From: Phanerodontia chrysosporium
Taxonomy: Eukaryota > Basidiomycota > Agaricomycetes > Polyporales > Phanerochaetaceae
Assembly: GCA_001910725.1 (NCBI GenBank)
Contig: MJGA01000008.1
Span: forward strand, 1,171,103 to 1,235,102
DNA: 64,000 nt
Direction: 5' to 3'
A program made the translations under genes and the position numbers. Below are positions 34,690 to 46,074 of the stretch, one piece after another. The notes under the pieces are model-generated. The model was not told where the DNA came from. It worked only from the letters and a program-made list of their open reading frames with translations, and searched no databases. The number at the start of each line of letters is the position of its first letter. Positions within the stretch are counted from its first letter, which is position 1.

Positions 34690-37237
34690 TCAGAACGAGA
34701 AACGTTTCTATGAGTAATTTGGCGTTAGTCGATGTTAGTCATGTGAAGGGCACAAGCTTACCCTCAGATCCCTGCCCTTCCACTGCAGAGCGGGGACGAT
34801 CAGCAGGAAGAGCCCAGCAACGATGGCGGCCTCAACACCGAACGTCTGCAGGGCGCCGTTCTTGGTGGCCCAAGGTACTTGGAAGTACGCAACACTGAAG
34901 CCTCCGAGGGTACGAGCCAGATTCACCAACGCAGAGATCTCACCCTGCAGCGTAGGGAAGCAGTCGTTCACGTACGCGTCTGGAGGGCACAGTCAGCTGC
35001 AAGTCCCGTCCGCCAAACAAGATGTATACGCACAGACGGCGACGGTGTTGATCATGATGGCAACCTCAGCGAGGCCCCAACCCATCACAAGGGCGCCGAC
35101 GCTGAGGTGCTTCTGGAAAGAGGCACCGAGTACGATGAAGCCGCAGATGTAAAGCGGGACCGCGATGTAACACGTCCTGCCGATGGTACATGAGCGAAGA
35201 ACTGGCGTAAAAAATGCAGATACGTACCAGAGACGGGTCTCAGCCTCGAAGACACCACGATTCCGCCGAATCGCGAAGTTCATGACCCAATCATTAAAGT
35301 AGCGGCCCAACAACTCGCCGATAATGACAGCAACCTAAGCGTTCCGTAAGCTATGAGTACTTCCGCGGGACTTATCCGGTGCGTACAATTGGAGTAGCGT
35401 AGCCACCCGCGATGGCGAAGGGCTTGAACCCGTATCCGACGGGCGGAGGCGAGCCGAGGAATACTGCGTTCGTCGTCTATATGTACTACGTTAGGATTCA
35501 TTTACTATCTAAGTCTTTCTGGACATACGTTGATACCGATGCCAAAGCCGAAAATGAGGGCCTCAAACAGCAGGATGCCGAAGAGTTGCGGCCGCCAAGT
35601 CAGCTTGAACCAGATCGAAGTGACTTCAGTCCATGTCGAGCGGTACTTCGCCATCTTGAGTCCCGTGACACCAATGAGATTCTCGAAGCGATATCGGAGG
35701 TAGGACGAGGGCCGGGGATCGGACGCGGGTTGGGGAGCTTGCGGTCGTACATGCTGTCATTGTTGTCAGTGGCTTGCCTCATTTTAGTGAAAAGCACGCC
35801 TTACGTCTCTTCAGAGAAAAGGACGATGAGGATGAGGACTGCCAAGTTGTAGAGGCAGCCGATGCCATACGTCCATCGCCAACTGCAAGAAGACAGTCAG
35901 CAATGCATCTAAGCAAGTATGGCTAATATTACCTTGCCCGTGCGACCAGGAATCCAAAGGCGAAGGGGGAGAGGAAGGGCGAGACAATGAAACCCATCGT
36001 CCAGATGTTCAGCTTTACGAGCATATCTTGTGAGCTTAATTCTATCAAGTTATGATCTCACGAACCTTCCTGCTTGAAGATGGAACGGGAACAGATCGGT
36101 GACGACATATAGACCCTGTCGACATCTGATCAGCAACGGACTGCGGGATCGCTTCTAATAGTACTTACAGTGACTTGCGGGCACGTTCTGAAGTCAGTCG
36201 CAGGTCAACGTTAGCGCAAGGTTCATCGACTATGTCATGACCACGTACGCAAAGAAGGCAGTCAAGCATCGCATGGCTGCATGTCAAGGTGTCAGACACG
36301 GACTTTTCAACACCAGTCACGAAGATGACATACCTGCGAAAGTCTTCAGATTCGGAGCAAACGTGCAGCCAACGAGGAATCCGAGTGCAAGAACCTAAAG
36401 CAGAAACATGTTCATCACAACAAGCGTATCAAGAAGATAAGCCACATACCTGAGTCCAAAATAGTACTGGGAGACGACCATAACGCCTCATAAGCATAAC
36501 CGCAAACAAGCCGCCCCATCCTAGGACATGTGCATGAGCTTTAACGATCTACGAGTCTGTTGTGAACGAAGGCTGGCGCACCGAGCAAGAAAATACTCCA
36601 GCTATACATGCAAAGTCAGCTACCTCTACTTCTGCGGTTGCGTGAAAACGAGACGTACTTCGATGTAAGGTTGTTGATCACACCCGTAGTGGTATTATAC
36701 TGGGTAGCCAACGCGAAGATATCCGCAATACCTGCGGACGTCGAACGTGAGCAACATGCGACGGAACCTCAACTGGTCGCTTACCAATTCCGGAGTTGAA
36801 GTCAGGGACAATCGCCGCAAGGGTGATCACGATGAGCTGCAGGTTCTTGCGGAAGTCTGTCCACTAGTAGGGCGCGTTAAGCCATCGTAGAATCGCACTA
36901 TTGCAGTTGAGAAAACCTACGTTCTGCGGATCCTCTGGGTCATCCGTAGGCTGGGGCCACAGGACCTTGCTGCCGTCCTTGGAGAGCTTCAACTTGCTCG
37001 CGACCTCCTCGCCGAACTCGATCTTGGCCTCCCTGCAACGGTACGCGTGCGTCAGAACAAGAGCGTCAGGAAATCGGCCCATACACACTCTGGGTCAATC
37101 ACGAGACGACCAGCATTGTGCTCGTGATACGCGAGAAGATCAATCTCGCTGGTCGACGCCTTGGGCACGGAGCTGACGGAGGGCAGAGGGCCCTTCTCCG
37201 TCGAGCCCGTCTGTGACTTCGTTTCTGTGTCGGACAT
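34690..37237 (-). CDS. MFS transporter, DHA1-like
   Basis: A 12-helix major facilitator broken into many short exons. Start MSDTETKSQTGSTEKG. The cytosolic N-terminus ends in WPQPTDDPEDPQNW, the usual entry of fungal DHA1 drug:H+ antiporter-type carriers. Helices follow, including LQLIVITLAAIVPDF, with a motif-A-like loop GWGGLFAVMLMRRYGRLPV (about 36500), LALGFLVGCTFAPN and VTGLYVVTDLFPF. The central loop is YDRKLPNPRPIPGPRPTSD (about 35720-35790). C-half helices include FGILLFEALIFGFGIGI and GALVMGWGLAEVAIMI, ending KGRDLR|KRFSF after a final intron. Substrate cannot be inferred. No frame slip was needed in the parts I checked. Confidence 0.85.
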
Positions 37238-38395
37238 GGCTCGCTCGTTGGAACCTAGGGGCACGAGTAAGGCGACGGGAGAGTGGGGCAAGGGGACCGA
37301 TCCTGGGACCTCCATACCTTCGCATTAAGTATGCGTGCGACGGAGCGTAATGGGCCATGGGAATAGCTATGTTTGCGATAGCACAGGCGGAATGATTGAT
37401 CTCATGTCCGAGACCCCTGCTCGCAACAGAGCTAATAGACCTGATGTCTTTTGCTCATTGGTACCGCCGTGCACCCGTGGGCATGGGAATCTGCGCATTC
37501 AATTCAGTTCCTCACGTGCATGGCCAAAATGTTTCATCGTGGCGATGGAGAGCGTAGTTCAGATGGTATATCACGGGAACACAGGATGCTTTCTTGGTAG
37601 GCGTCGTGGCGACCGCCCGCAGCCCCGGTTGATCAGGAACTACGCACCTTCCGCACATCTTATAAAGCACTGAATCCATGAGTAGAGCACATCGTTCGTG
37701 CCCACCGCTCTTATTGGTGTTTGTGTCAAACAGGAACTGCAGTTCACACAGTGTGAGCCGAGAACCAGTCCAAAACGCATGGCCGCTCACCCTTCCTCAC
37801 CCGGAGTATCGCTGCGAAAGATTGGCGTTAGCAGCCAACAAGCTTGTTTTTCCGCAAGCCCATCGGAATCCTGCAGGCATGTGTTGTCCACAATACGTAC
37901 GGTCAGCGTCCTAGCTTAGCGGAATGTTAACCGGTCCATGCCTGATCAATGTGCATCAGAGGACAAGGTCAGGAGAACTGGCCCCCGTGGTGCGTGGCGG
38001 CTGTACCAATGTTCCCGCCACAGTCCCACGGACACAGATAGAAACCCCAGGCGTGGTATGCCATTCAAGTCGTGCCTGAGGACACCTAGTTGGTTGTGCC
38101 GAGAAGTTTTGCTGAGAGCTACGGGTAACTGTGACATATGTGCGAAAGCGATGATACCGTCCAATATACAACTGCTGTTAAGACCGATTATGAGCGTAGA
38201 GTACCTGGGATTATGGGAAAGAAAGAAGTCCGTAATGTCAACATAAGTGCACGTTACGCGGAAGCGAGGGTGTCATGAATGCCCGTAAGTCCTTGGTTCG
38301 TCTATACAATCAATGTCCCACCAGCCACCGTTCAGCAGCATGCACCACCTAATCGTCGACGACATAGCGAGCGGGTTGCGAAGGGGCCAGACCGA
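37238..38395. other. Intergenic, nothing recognised
   Basis: About 1.16 kb upstream of the MFS gene and downstream of the DUF7137-like gene (both on -). Only short open frames. Confidence 0.5.
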
Positions 38396-39212
38396 TCAGT
38401 CGCGCAATGCTTGTCGCAGTAAAGAGTAGCCGGAGAGGAACATGACAACGAATGTCACTGCGAGACTGACGAACGCGGGATGCGCGACATATGATGACCA
38501 CGCGCCGTTGTTATTGCAGCCTCCGCATGTCCAGCCTATCATGGGAATCGATCAGTCACTTTGCGACCTCACTCGAAAATACCGAATACGCACTGGCTAA
38601 GGGTGTGTACGCCTGCGGGAAGTACATTGCAAACTGCAATGCATCATTTTCCGTGAACAGACCAGGCTCGCGAGGTGCGCCGGGCCCCCGGTCGTCCCAG
38701 ATATGCAGGGTATATGTCTCTTGTGCGAGGGGTGTGTTAGGGTGCGCCTGTTGATATGACCAGACGTCCCAGGTCACAGACGTTGCGGAGCCAGGGATAA
38801 CGCCGTCGGTGGGTCCGACGGGGTATGTGTTGCCGTTGTCGCAGACGGCGGAGACGGTGAGGTGGGTAGGCGTGGAGAGCAGGTACGTGAAGTTCCAGGC
38901 AAAGGTGATGGTGTTGCCCGGCGCAATCTTGAAGTAAGAGGTCTGCGTCTGTGGAGGCTGAGTGATGGTAAGGCCACCGGCGGGGGCGGACTGTGGAATG
39001 CTGATCGTGGTCGTCGATGCCTGCGACGAGCCGCTTCCTGAGCCCGGCTGGGCAGCAGAAGAGCTCTGCTGATTCTGGTTTTGCGAGTTTGAGTTCGTCG
39101 GTGCCGGCGTCGCTGACATAGCGAGGTCAAAGAGCGAATACGGTCGACTGCAGCAAAAACGACAGAGACGGCGACTGCGAAGGACGACGGCAATGGGGCA
39201 GCGAGACCGCAA
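38396..39212 (-). CDS. DUF7137-like secreted/membrane-anchored protein
   Basis: A fungal surface-type protein. The mature part opens MSATPAPTNSN, rich in Ser/Thr/Gln/Asn, then a beta-rich domain with SYFKIAPGNTITFAWNFTYL, LTVSAVCDNGNTYPVGP, SVTWDVWSYQQ and ETYTLHIWDDRG. After an intron the last exon gives GWTCGGCNNNGAWSS, a single membrane helix (FVSLAVTFVVMFLSGYSLL) and a short cytosolic tail ending LRQALRD at 38396. A hydrophobic signal-like stretch (SFAVAVSVVFAA) sits upstream in another frame at about 39150-39190, so the true start probably lies at 39190-39212 with a one-base slip between. The domain name is from memory of the family; role unknown. Confidence 0.75.
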
Positions 39213-40240
39213 CGTCCAGAAGGTCCTTTGTCACACCTCGGTCACGTTCGAGTAACGTAACCATCACAGGCGGGCAGCGAGTGTTTCGGCCTTGTTCTGT
39301 CACGCGTGCTGCTTCACCGCTTCTACGGCGATACACCCCATCTCGCTCCTTTCACCGGTTCAGTGTCCTGGGCCTGTGCATGCGTCCGCACGCACGCAAT
39401 AAAGACAACTTACGTCGTGCGGTTCTCCACCTGAGGGCATTCTTCGCCGTGGCGCAGGCGGGTTTTCTGAATGACTCGCTCCGTGTCGACAATCCACGCG
39501 CGTAACGTCGCGATAGCTATGCTCAACCAGGTCTAGGTGAGCGATGTGATTTTGGTCTTTCGATAAAGTCAACTTGTGAGCCAGTGGTGTCATGGGCCTG
39601 CTTTGGCCACCTCTCCTGCCCTGCTGTTCTGAACAGAATGTATACTCGATCGAACTATGGACAGCTACCAAGCCCGAACCGTACGGTTAAGTTCAAGAAG
39701 GTGCTCCCAGCGAACGACCGAAGTCACACGTACGCACTCCGTCGCGGTGTCTCCTGTGGCTGTCACAGAATTGATCGTGGTGGCTGAGGCTAGCACTAAG
39801 ACACGACTGCCGCATACAGCGACAGACCACACCACTGTTGGCTTGCACACGCTGTAACGATACCTCGCTCCGTGCGTTGTGTTTCCCCTCCAAGTGTCCA
39901 CTATTCTGTGTCGCGATTACTGAGTATTGATGGCTCGACTTGCTGTTTCACTCTCACAGTAAATCACCCAGGCACGGCGAATCTCTTGCGATTCTCCCGC
40001 CGGCTTCTGTCTCGTCAAGAGCACATCCGCCGGCTTCTTAGAAGTGTGTCGTTGCCACACGATTGTCCGTGCGAGCTCCGTCGAACGTAGCGCGTACAGC
40101 CCTCCTCTACGACTGCTTACCTGCTCACCCTTGCAACTCATTGATAGGGGTGCCATCTCAGCATGGAAGACATCAAGACTGTGATGGAATCGCTAATGGC
40201 TCATCAACATCATGACCTCTAGCAGTAGTGCGGGACCGCG
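39213..40240. other. Intergenic, nothing recognised
   Basis: About 1 kb between divergent genes. No domain or spliced frame was recognised. Confidence 0.45.
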
Positions 40241-41158
40241 GTGTTTCCCATACTGGAGCTACAAAAGCCAGGATCGCTACTCCGAGACTCTCACGTCACC
40301 GTCCCTCTCTCAGGTACGTCCCGCTGTCGTCAAGACATACTCTCGAATCCGCAGCGTGGGTACTGGAACCGATATATTCCCCCACGGATCTCGCGTATCC
40401 CAAAGCGCACCTGTATTGTCGTGTTCTCCCGCAGAGGCCCCATGTCCCGATCGGCGACGCCATCCGTCTGTGAGGATGGCTGCAGCGAGCGGATGGTTTT
40501 TGCAGAGCGTAGCCCAGACGAGCCTGCGTACGGCTCAGCTGCCACAGCCGACCTTCTCCCGTCTGTCCCGCGCGGCGGCAGCGAGCCCCTCTACTCTGCG
40601 CTCCCGAGACTTGCTATCCGCCCGCCTTCGTCCTCCTATAACTCACGGCCACGGCCACGCACTCTGCATTGTACCAACGACGACCTCGCCCCTTACTCGC
40701 TCATGGGTGCTGCACCTGGCCTCGCATTCAGACTCATGGCTCATCCAGAAGCCGAAAGGCTCAAGGGGAAGTCACCCAAGCCTCGGTCGCAGAGGAAGGC
40801 TACCACGAGCACTTCGTCCTCAGGGCGCGGAGAGCATGCACTCTGCCGAAGCCTGCAGCGAATAAAACGTTTCGCCACTCGCCAGAGCATTTCGTCTCTC
40901 GATATCTTCGCACCCGCTCCGCCTGACTCCCCGAGACAGGAGACGGCTGCATCCATCCACACAGTGTCTTCGACGGGGACATGCTCTCTAGAGAGCGCTG
41001 TCAGCGGACGTTCAGACGGTCCCGACGAGAACGCAGCAGACGATGATAATATCGTGGTGGCACATCGTCTCGTAGGCGACGTCTGGGAGCGGCAGGGTGT
41101 CGATCAAGTTATACCTGCCTTGCGCTCCTTGAGGTCGTCCAGCAAGCGAAGCTTATAG
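40241..41158 (+). CDS. Hypothetical protein, Ser/Pro/Arg-rich
   Basis: A single open frame of 305 codons without recognisable domains. The segment from MSRSATPSV (ATG at 40442) onwards has the composition of a real fungal disordered protein: Ser/Pro/Arg-rich, KGKSPKPRSQRK, a basic patch SLQRIKRFATRQSISSLDIF, an acidic patch DENAADDDNIV, and an end SLRSSSKRSL. The first 67 codons read less convincingly and contain a donor-like caggtacgt at about 40313, so the start may be at 40442 or the 5' end may be spliced. Function unknown. Confidence 0.5.
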   Translation: MFPILELQKPGSLLRDSHVTVPLSGTSRCRQDILSNPQRGYWNRYIPPRISRIPKRTCIVVFSRRGPMSRSATPSVCEDGCSERMVFAERSPDEPAYGSAATADLLPSVPRGGSEPLYSALPRLAIRPPSSSYNSRPRPRTLHCTNDDLAPYSLMGAAPGLAFRLMAHPEAERLKGKSPKPRSQRKATTSTSSSGRGEHALCRSLQRIKRFATRQSISSLDIFAPAPPDSPRQETAASIHTVSSTGTCSLESAVSGRSDGPDENAADDDNIVVAHRLVGDVWERQGVDQVIPALRSLRSSSKRSL

Positions 41159-41448
41159 AGCAGGCAGCTAAGCTGTCTCTCGTGAGTTTGACTCTCTCAA
41201 TCACGATACAAGCTGACCAATGTTCGATGATTGAATTTATAGCCTTTGTGTGTTCTTGTCACCGCTGTGTGGTGATTATGTGCCACGATGCATTCTACCC
41301 TGCAACATTCCCACATGGAAAGTCTTTGATGTCATGTTGTACTGAAACTGCATAAAGTCAACCCACTCTGTAAACATCGGATTACCACTTGTGCATGATA
41401 CATACAGCCTTTCGGTCCGCCGAACCCCATCTTTATCGTGATTAAATG

Positions 41449-42545
41449 TTAGATGAAGACTGTGTCGTCCGAGTCAACGCCTACGCTCCTCGTGACATCC
41501 TTCCACTCCTCCAAGTTCTCGAGTCGCTGCCGCACATGCTCTCTGAGGTCTTCCTCCGCGTCCTTGCCGAGGACGAGCCATAGCGGCATGGGCTTCCCTG
41601 CAGCAGGGCCCTCACCGCGGACGACGTCGACGATTGCAGTCATTGCCTTGACGGGATCGTTCGGCTGCTTCCCGTCCTGATTCTTGTACCGCTGCGCACC
41701 AGCTGCTCGGAGGGCGTCATAAGCCTCGATCGTGTGACCTCCAAGCGGGTTCGCCTGCGCGGTCGTGATAATATTCGTGCGCGTCGCGCCTGGCTGCGCG
41801 ATGAGCACACGGATGCCAAAGGGCTTGATCTCAGCGGAGAGCGACTCGCCCCAGGCGTGCAGGGCTGCCTTCGATGCAGAGTATGAGCCTAAGTACCAAG
41901 CCTAGGCGTCAGCATGGCCGCAGCCATCCCAGCACACGCGGAACGCTTACCGATAAACTGGAAGAAACGTCAGTCATGCTGCTCGATTGTATTTGGATGA
42001 CTACTTACTGGATGCTGAGACTTCCAAGCATGCCTGCTGCCTATGAGCACTATTGTTCCAGATCTCCGCGCCCTCAGGTGCGGTAGGAACGCTACAGTTA
42101 CGTTCATGGCCCCAAAGAAGTTTATATTGAACGCCTTCGCAAACCCCGTAGCCCTGCGATGGCTGTTAGGACCGGTCCACATGATATACATGGGCTACTC
42201 ACCCCGCTTCCTCGGTGATGCCTGGAGAACCGATTCCAGCGTTATTCACCACAACATCTACGTGCCCCCATACATTGATCCCCTCCTGCACCTTGGCTTG
42301 TATCGCGTCAAAGCCGTCGGTGACATCGAGCTGCAGCGCCTTGCAGTTTGGGGATTCCAGGTATTTGATAGAGTCCAGCGAACGTGCAGTGGCGATGACG
42401 CGATCACCGCGAGACAGGGCGATTTCTGTAAGGTATTTCCCAAAGCCCTGAGAGGTACCTGCCAGGACATTCAGACAAGTCAGGCGGGTTTGGTCTTTTG
42501 GAGCGGCGTACCTGTTATGAACCACACCAGCGACTTTGCTGACAT
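41449..42545 (-). CDS. Short-chain dehydrogenase/reductase (SDR)
   Basis: A classical SDR with an NAD(P)-binding Rossmann fold. Start MSAKSLVWFITG, with an intron inside the cofactor motif: TG|TSQGFGKYL fits TGxxxGxG. Then DRVIATAR, LQLDVTD, VVVNNAG (NNAG motif), the Ser strand GTIVLIGS, and after an intron the active-site SxxYxxxK region, which reads YSASKAALHAWGESL. The C-terminus is VRGEGPAAGKPMPLWLVLGKDA and ends DSDDTVFI at 41449. At least three introns. Substrate unknown; an oxidoreductase of steroid, sugar or secondary metabolism is equally possible. Confidence 0.88.
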
Positions 42546-43430
42546 CTTGGGTGTGATGGGCGGTGGAGGAGATCTAGTCTACGTTGCGGCGTGCTGTATT
42601 GGAAGAATGACTCGGGCTCTTATGTACCTGAGCGCATTCGACGGTCAAACGATGACTGGAGCAGGACCCTGTCTGATCTAGCATCCGTCATCTTCATCCT
42701 GTTTGAGACCCTGATGATTCCCTTCGGCCTCCGCCAGCCCTTTTGACCGGCACGGTTCCGAGAGCGAGGAAAACATAGAAAACGGCTCAAGACTTGAGGA
42801 TGTACATGAAACGCGCTGTTGGACTGGCGAGCGGGGAACTGCGACGTATCGCGAGGAGGACGAGCGGGGGCGTTCGAAGGTGGATCGCTATTTCTAGACA
42901 CAGCGGTTGGGCATAGAGCAGTCGTTTCATCACAACGAAAAGAGAGAAGCTGAGGTCGGAGTCCGAGACGGCGAGAGCGGGACGACCTTGATGATGCACT
43001 CTTGCGCTCTTCTCGGCCTGCATAGCACCTACACCAGCTTTCAATTTCCTACCATCTTCGGGCATCCCCATATACCTCGTACTCGACCATACACGCCACC
43101 TACGGCTTCAGCGTCCCGCCTCCAGTCATCCAATTGTATCGTACGTACTGCGGTGCCGTACACCTCGCAAGTTTGGACGTCACAGCACTGGTCAAAGGTC
43201 GGGCAACCCCGACTTCTGATAAGCCTTACATGCTCTCGTGCGCGCCCCGCCATTGGCGTGTGGGCTCGGAATACAAGAGGGTTGATCATGAGACTAACTG
43301 GAGGCAGCTTATCATCGCGGGCGACCGGCAAGTACAAGTATCCGCGCCGCCTTGCAATGCGCACCCCTGTGTGTGTCAAGCATACCTTGGCCCAACCCGA
43401 ATAGCAGCAGAGCATTGAGTGGGCGACCCG
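42546..43430. other. Divergent intergenic region, SDR / amidase
   Basis: 885 bases with no supported gene. It must hold the promoters of both flanking genes. Confidence 0.5.
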
Positions 43431-45424
43431 ATGCTTTTCGAGAGCTGGGCCCACAAACGGGCGTGGTGCGTGAGAGTCCGCTACGCATCCTGCACTGGAC
43501 GCTCACCCAAGTTGCAGCACCGCCAAACAGGATGAACGGCACGAGCGCATCCAGAGTCTCCCGCTGGAGTACCACACTCCGCTGAGTGCAGACGAGAAGA
43601 AGATTGTCGGCCAGCTCGCGTCCGAGACGGTGAAGCAGGTGCAGTCGGGCGCGCTCGACCCGCTCGACGTCCTCCGCGCGTACGCAAAGAAGGCGTTCAA
43701 GGCACACGCCGCGACGAACTGCCTTACCGAGGTGCTCTTGCCCGAGGCTGAGCACTGGGCGAAGACATGCAACCGCCAGGGCCCGCTCGCAGGGATGCCG
43801 GTCAGCCTGAAGGACACCGCGGGAGTCGCAGGCTTCGACGCATGCATCGGGTACAGTGCGTGGGTTGGCAAGCCCCACCAGAAGGACTCTGGCCTCGTGA
43901 GGCTCCTCAAGGACGCGGGTGCCGTGCCTTTTGTGAAGACGAACATACCCATAACGCTTCTGTCGCTAGAGTCCGCGAACGACGTGTTCGGACGATGCAC
44001 GAATCCACATAACAAAGACTATGCGCCGGGTGGGTCGACTGGCGGCGAAGCTGCACTGCTCGCATACGGAGGCTCCCGCTTGGGCATCGGGACAGATGTT
44101 GCTGGATCTGTTCGCGCTCCCGCGTAAGTCGCCTGGAGACGGATAGAGAGCGATTTATCCATGACATGGCTTGCACAGACATTATTCAGGAATTTACACC
44201 ATCAAAGCCTCTATGCACAGATTTCCCAAGACGGGAAATGGCACGAGCATCCCGGGCCAAATTGGAATCCCTGCTGTTTATTCTCCGATGACCCGCACCC
44301 TTGAGGACCTCGAGATGATGTGGCGAGCCATCGTGAGCATGAAGCCATGGACCTATGATCACTCGGTGTGTCCTATCTGGAATTCCGAGACAGTTGGATA
44401 CTCATTCTTTTAGTGCGTTCCCCTGCCGTGGAGGGAAATCGACTTACTTGCCTCGGAGAAGACTAAGCTGCGATTTGGTGTGATGTGGACGGACGGTCAG
44501 CACTACTTCTCTTCCGAAACACTGTTTGCCTGATATTGCATGAAGGTATCATCGAACCAAGTCCGGCTTGCAAACGGGCTTTGCAAGAAGTTGTGACCGC
44601 GCTCGAATCCGACGGGCACGAGATCATTCCTATGTATGCAGGTTAACTACGATGATGCATATGCGGACCTGACTTTAGCATAGCACTCCTCCAGATACAG
44701 TCAATGCGCTGTCTGTCGGTGGGCAGCTGATATTTGCTGACGCTGGCAAGACCGTCATGAAGCCTGTGCGGAGCGGCGAATGGGTGGATGACGGCGTCGT
44801 CGAAGCCCTCCGAGTACTGCGGCTCCCCAGCATCTTCCGGAAGCTATACGCGTGGTATTGGCGGTACATCCGGCGCGACGCGCTGTACGCGGACCTCATC
44901 GACATCTGGCGCGAGAAGACGACAGAGGAGTACTTTGCGCTCGTCTCGCGCCGTGAGGCGTATCGCGAGCAGTGGTTCGACATGTGGAACGCGCACAAGC
45001 TCGACTTCGTGCTCACGGTCCCGAATTCGCTCCCCGCGGTGCCGCACGGGGGCATGAAGTACGGGTGGTCCGCGTGCGGGTACACCTTCCTGTTCAACAT
45101 CGTGAGTCCCCATTGCGAACTGTAGCGGCCCCGGGTACTGTGCTGTGCTGATGCGATGCGCAGCTCGACTACTCCGCAGGCGTGCTGCCCGTCACGAAGG
45201 TCGACCGCACGAAGGACGTGCTGCGGAACTTCAAGCCAAGGAATCAGCTCGAGGCCAAGCAGTACCGGATGTACGATGCCGACAAGATGCACGGCCTCCC
45301 TGTTGGGGTGCAGGTGGTCGGTAGGCGCCTAGAAGAAGAGAAGGTGCTCGAAGGTATGAAGATTGTTGAGAGCAGCCTGCACAAACAAGGACAAGTGTAT
45401 AAACTGCTGGAAGTGGACGACTGA
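43431..45424 (+). CDS. Fungal amidase (amidase signature family)
   Basis: An amidase-signature hydrolase that cleaves carboxamides, acetamidase-like. Start MLFESWAHKRA, then an intron (gtgcgt...ttgcag) to TAKQDERHERIQSL. The Ser-Ser-Lys triad is visible: Lys in MPVSLKDTAG (about 43800), cis-Ser in GGSTGGEAALLA (about 44035) and the nucleophilic Ser in GIGTDVAGSVRAPA (about 44100). Later exons give IPAVYSPMTRTLEDLEMM, LRFGVMWTDG, PVRSGEWVDDG, TVPNSLPAVPHGGM, YSAGVLPVT and HGLPVGVQVVGRRLEEE. The end LLEVDD stops at 45424. About six introns. The family serves nitrogen acquisition or detoxification; the substrate is unknown. Confidence 0.9.
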
Positions 45425-46074
45425 AATGTATTACTAGGGAGAACATCTAACAGAATGAACTGGGCACGATTGGTTGTCACTACAGACATCTGTGGCGGTG
45501 GGAGTAAGACCCAGCGGGGCATGTGGCGGTGATCCGGGGAGAGCGCTGTGGATATGTGCGGCGGAACCGAGTGCAACCTACTCGCCGTCGGAGGGAGACA
45601 GTCGCTGGTTTCTTCTTCGCTCCGGTCAGGACTTCAGCGGCGTGGGCGGCATAGTTTTCATCTGCGCAGTACATTGTATATAGCCTCAGGGAGAGCCAAT
45701 TCCTAATTTGCGTATCGCTCACATGCAACGCAGCTACGGTAAGGATATTTCTATCATACATGCATATCTAGCTATACCACGCAATTCGGCAGTGAACGTA
45801 CAGGGTTCATCAAACATGCCTCAGCAGAATGAATGATACACGACGGCCAATGTCGTCCTCGCGAACAAACCTTGCATGAAGACTTTCTGGGCTCGGCGTG
45901 TGCTGGGCTCGGTCTTGGGGATGCGCAGGCGAGCTGCGAGCATATTGTGGCGAATGATATGTTTCACCGCCATACGCAGCCAGAGCGGGCGGAGTATAAA
46001 TTCGGGCAGTCGACGTCACCATCGATACACTCCTGCGAGATTACCCCCTCTATACTCCCAAACACCCATCCGCC
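45425..46074. other. Upstream region of fimbrin, nothing recognised
   Basis: 650 bases between two + strand genes; no supported gene. Confidence 0.5.
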
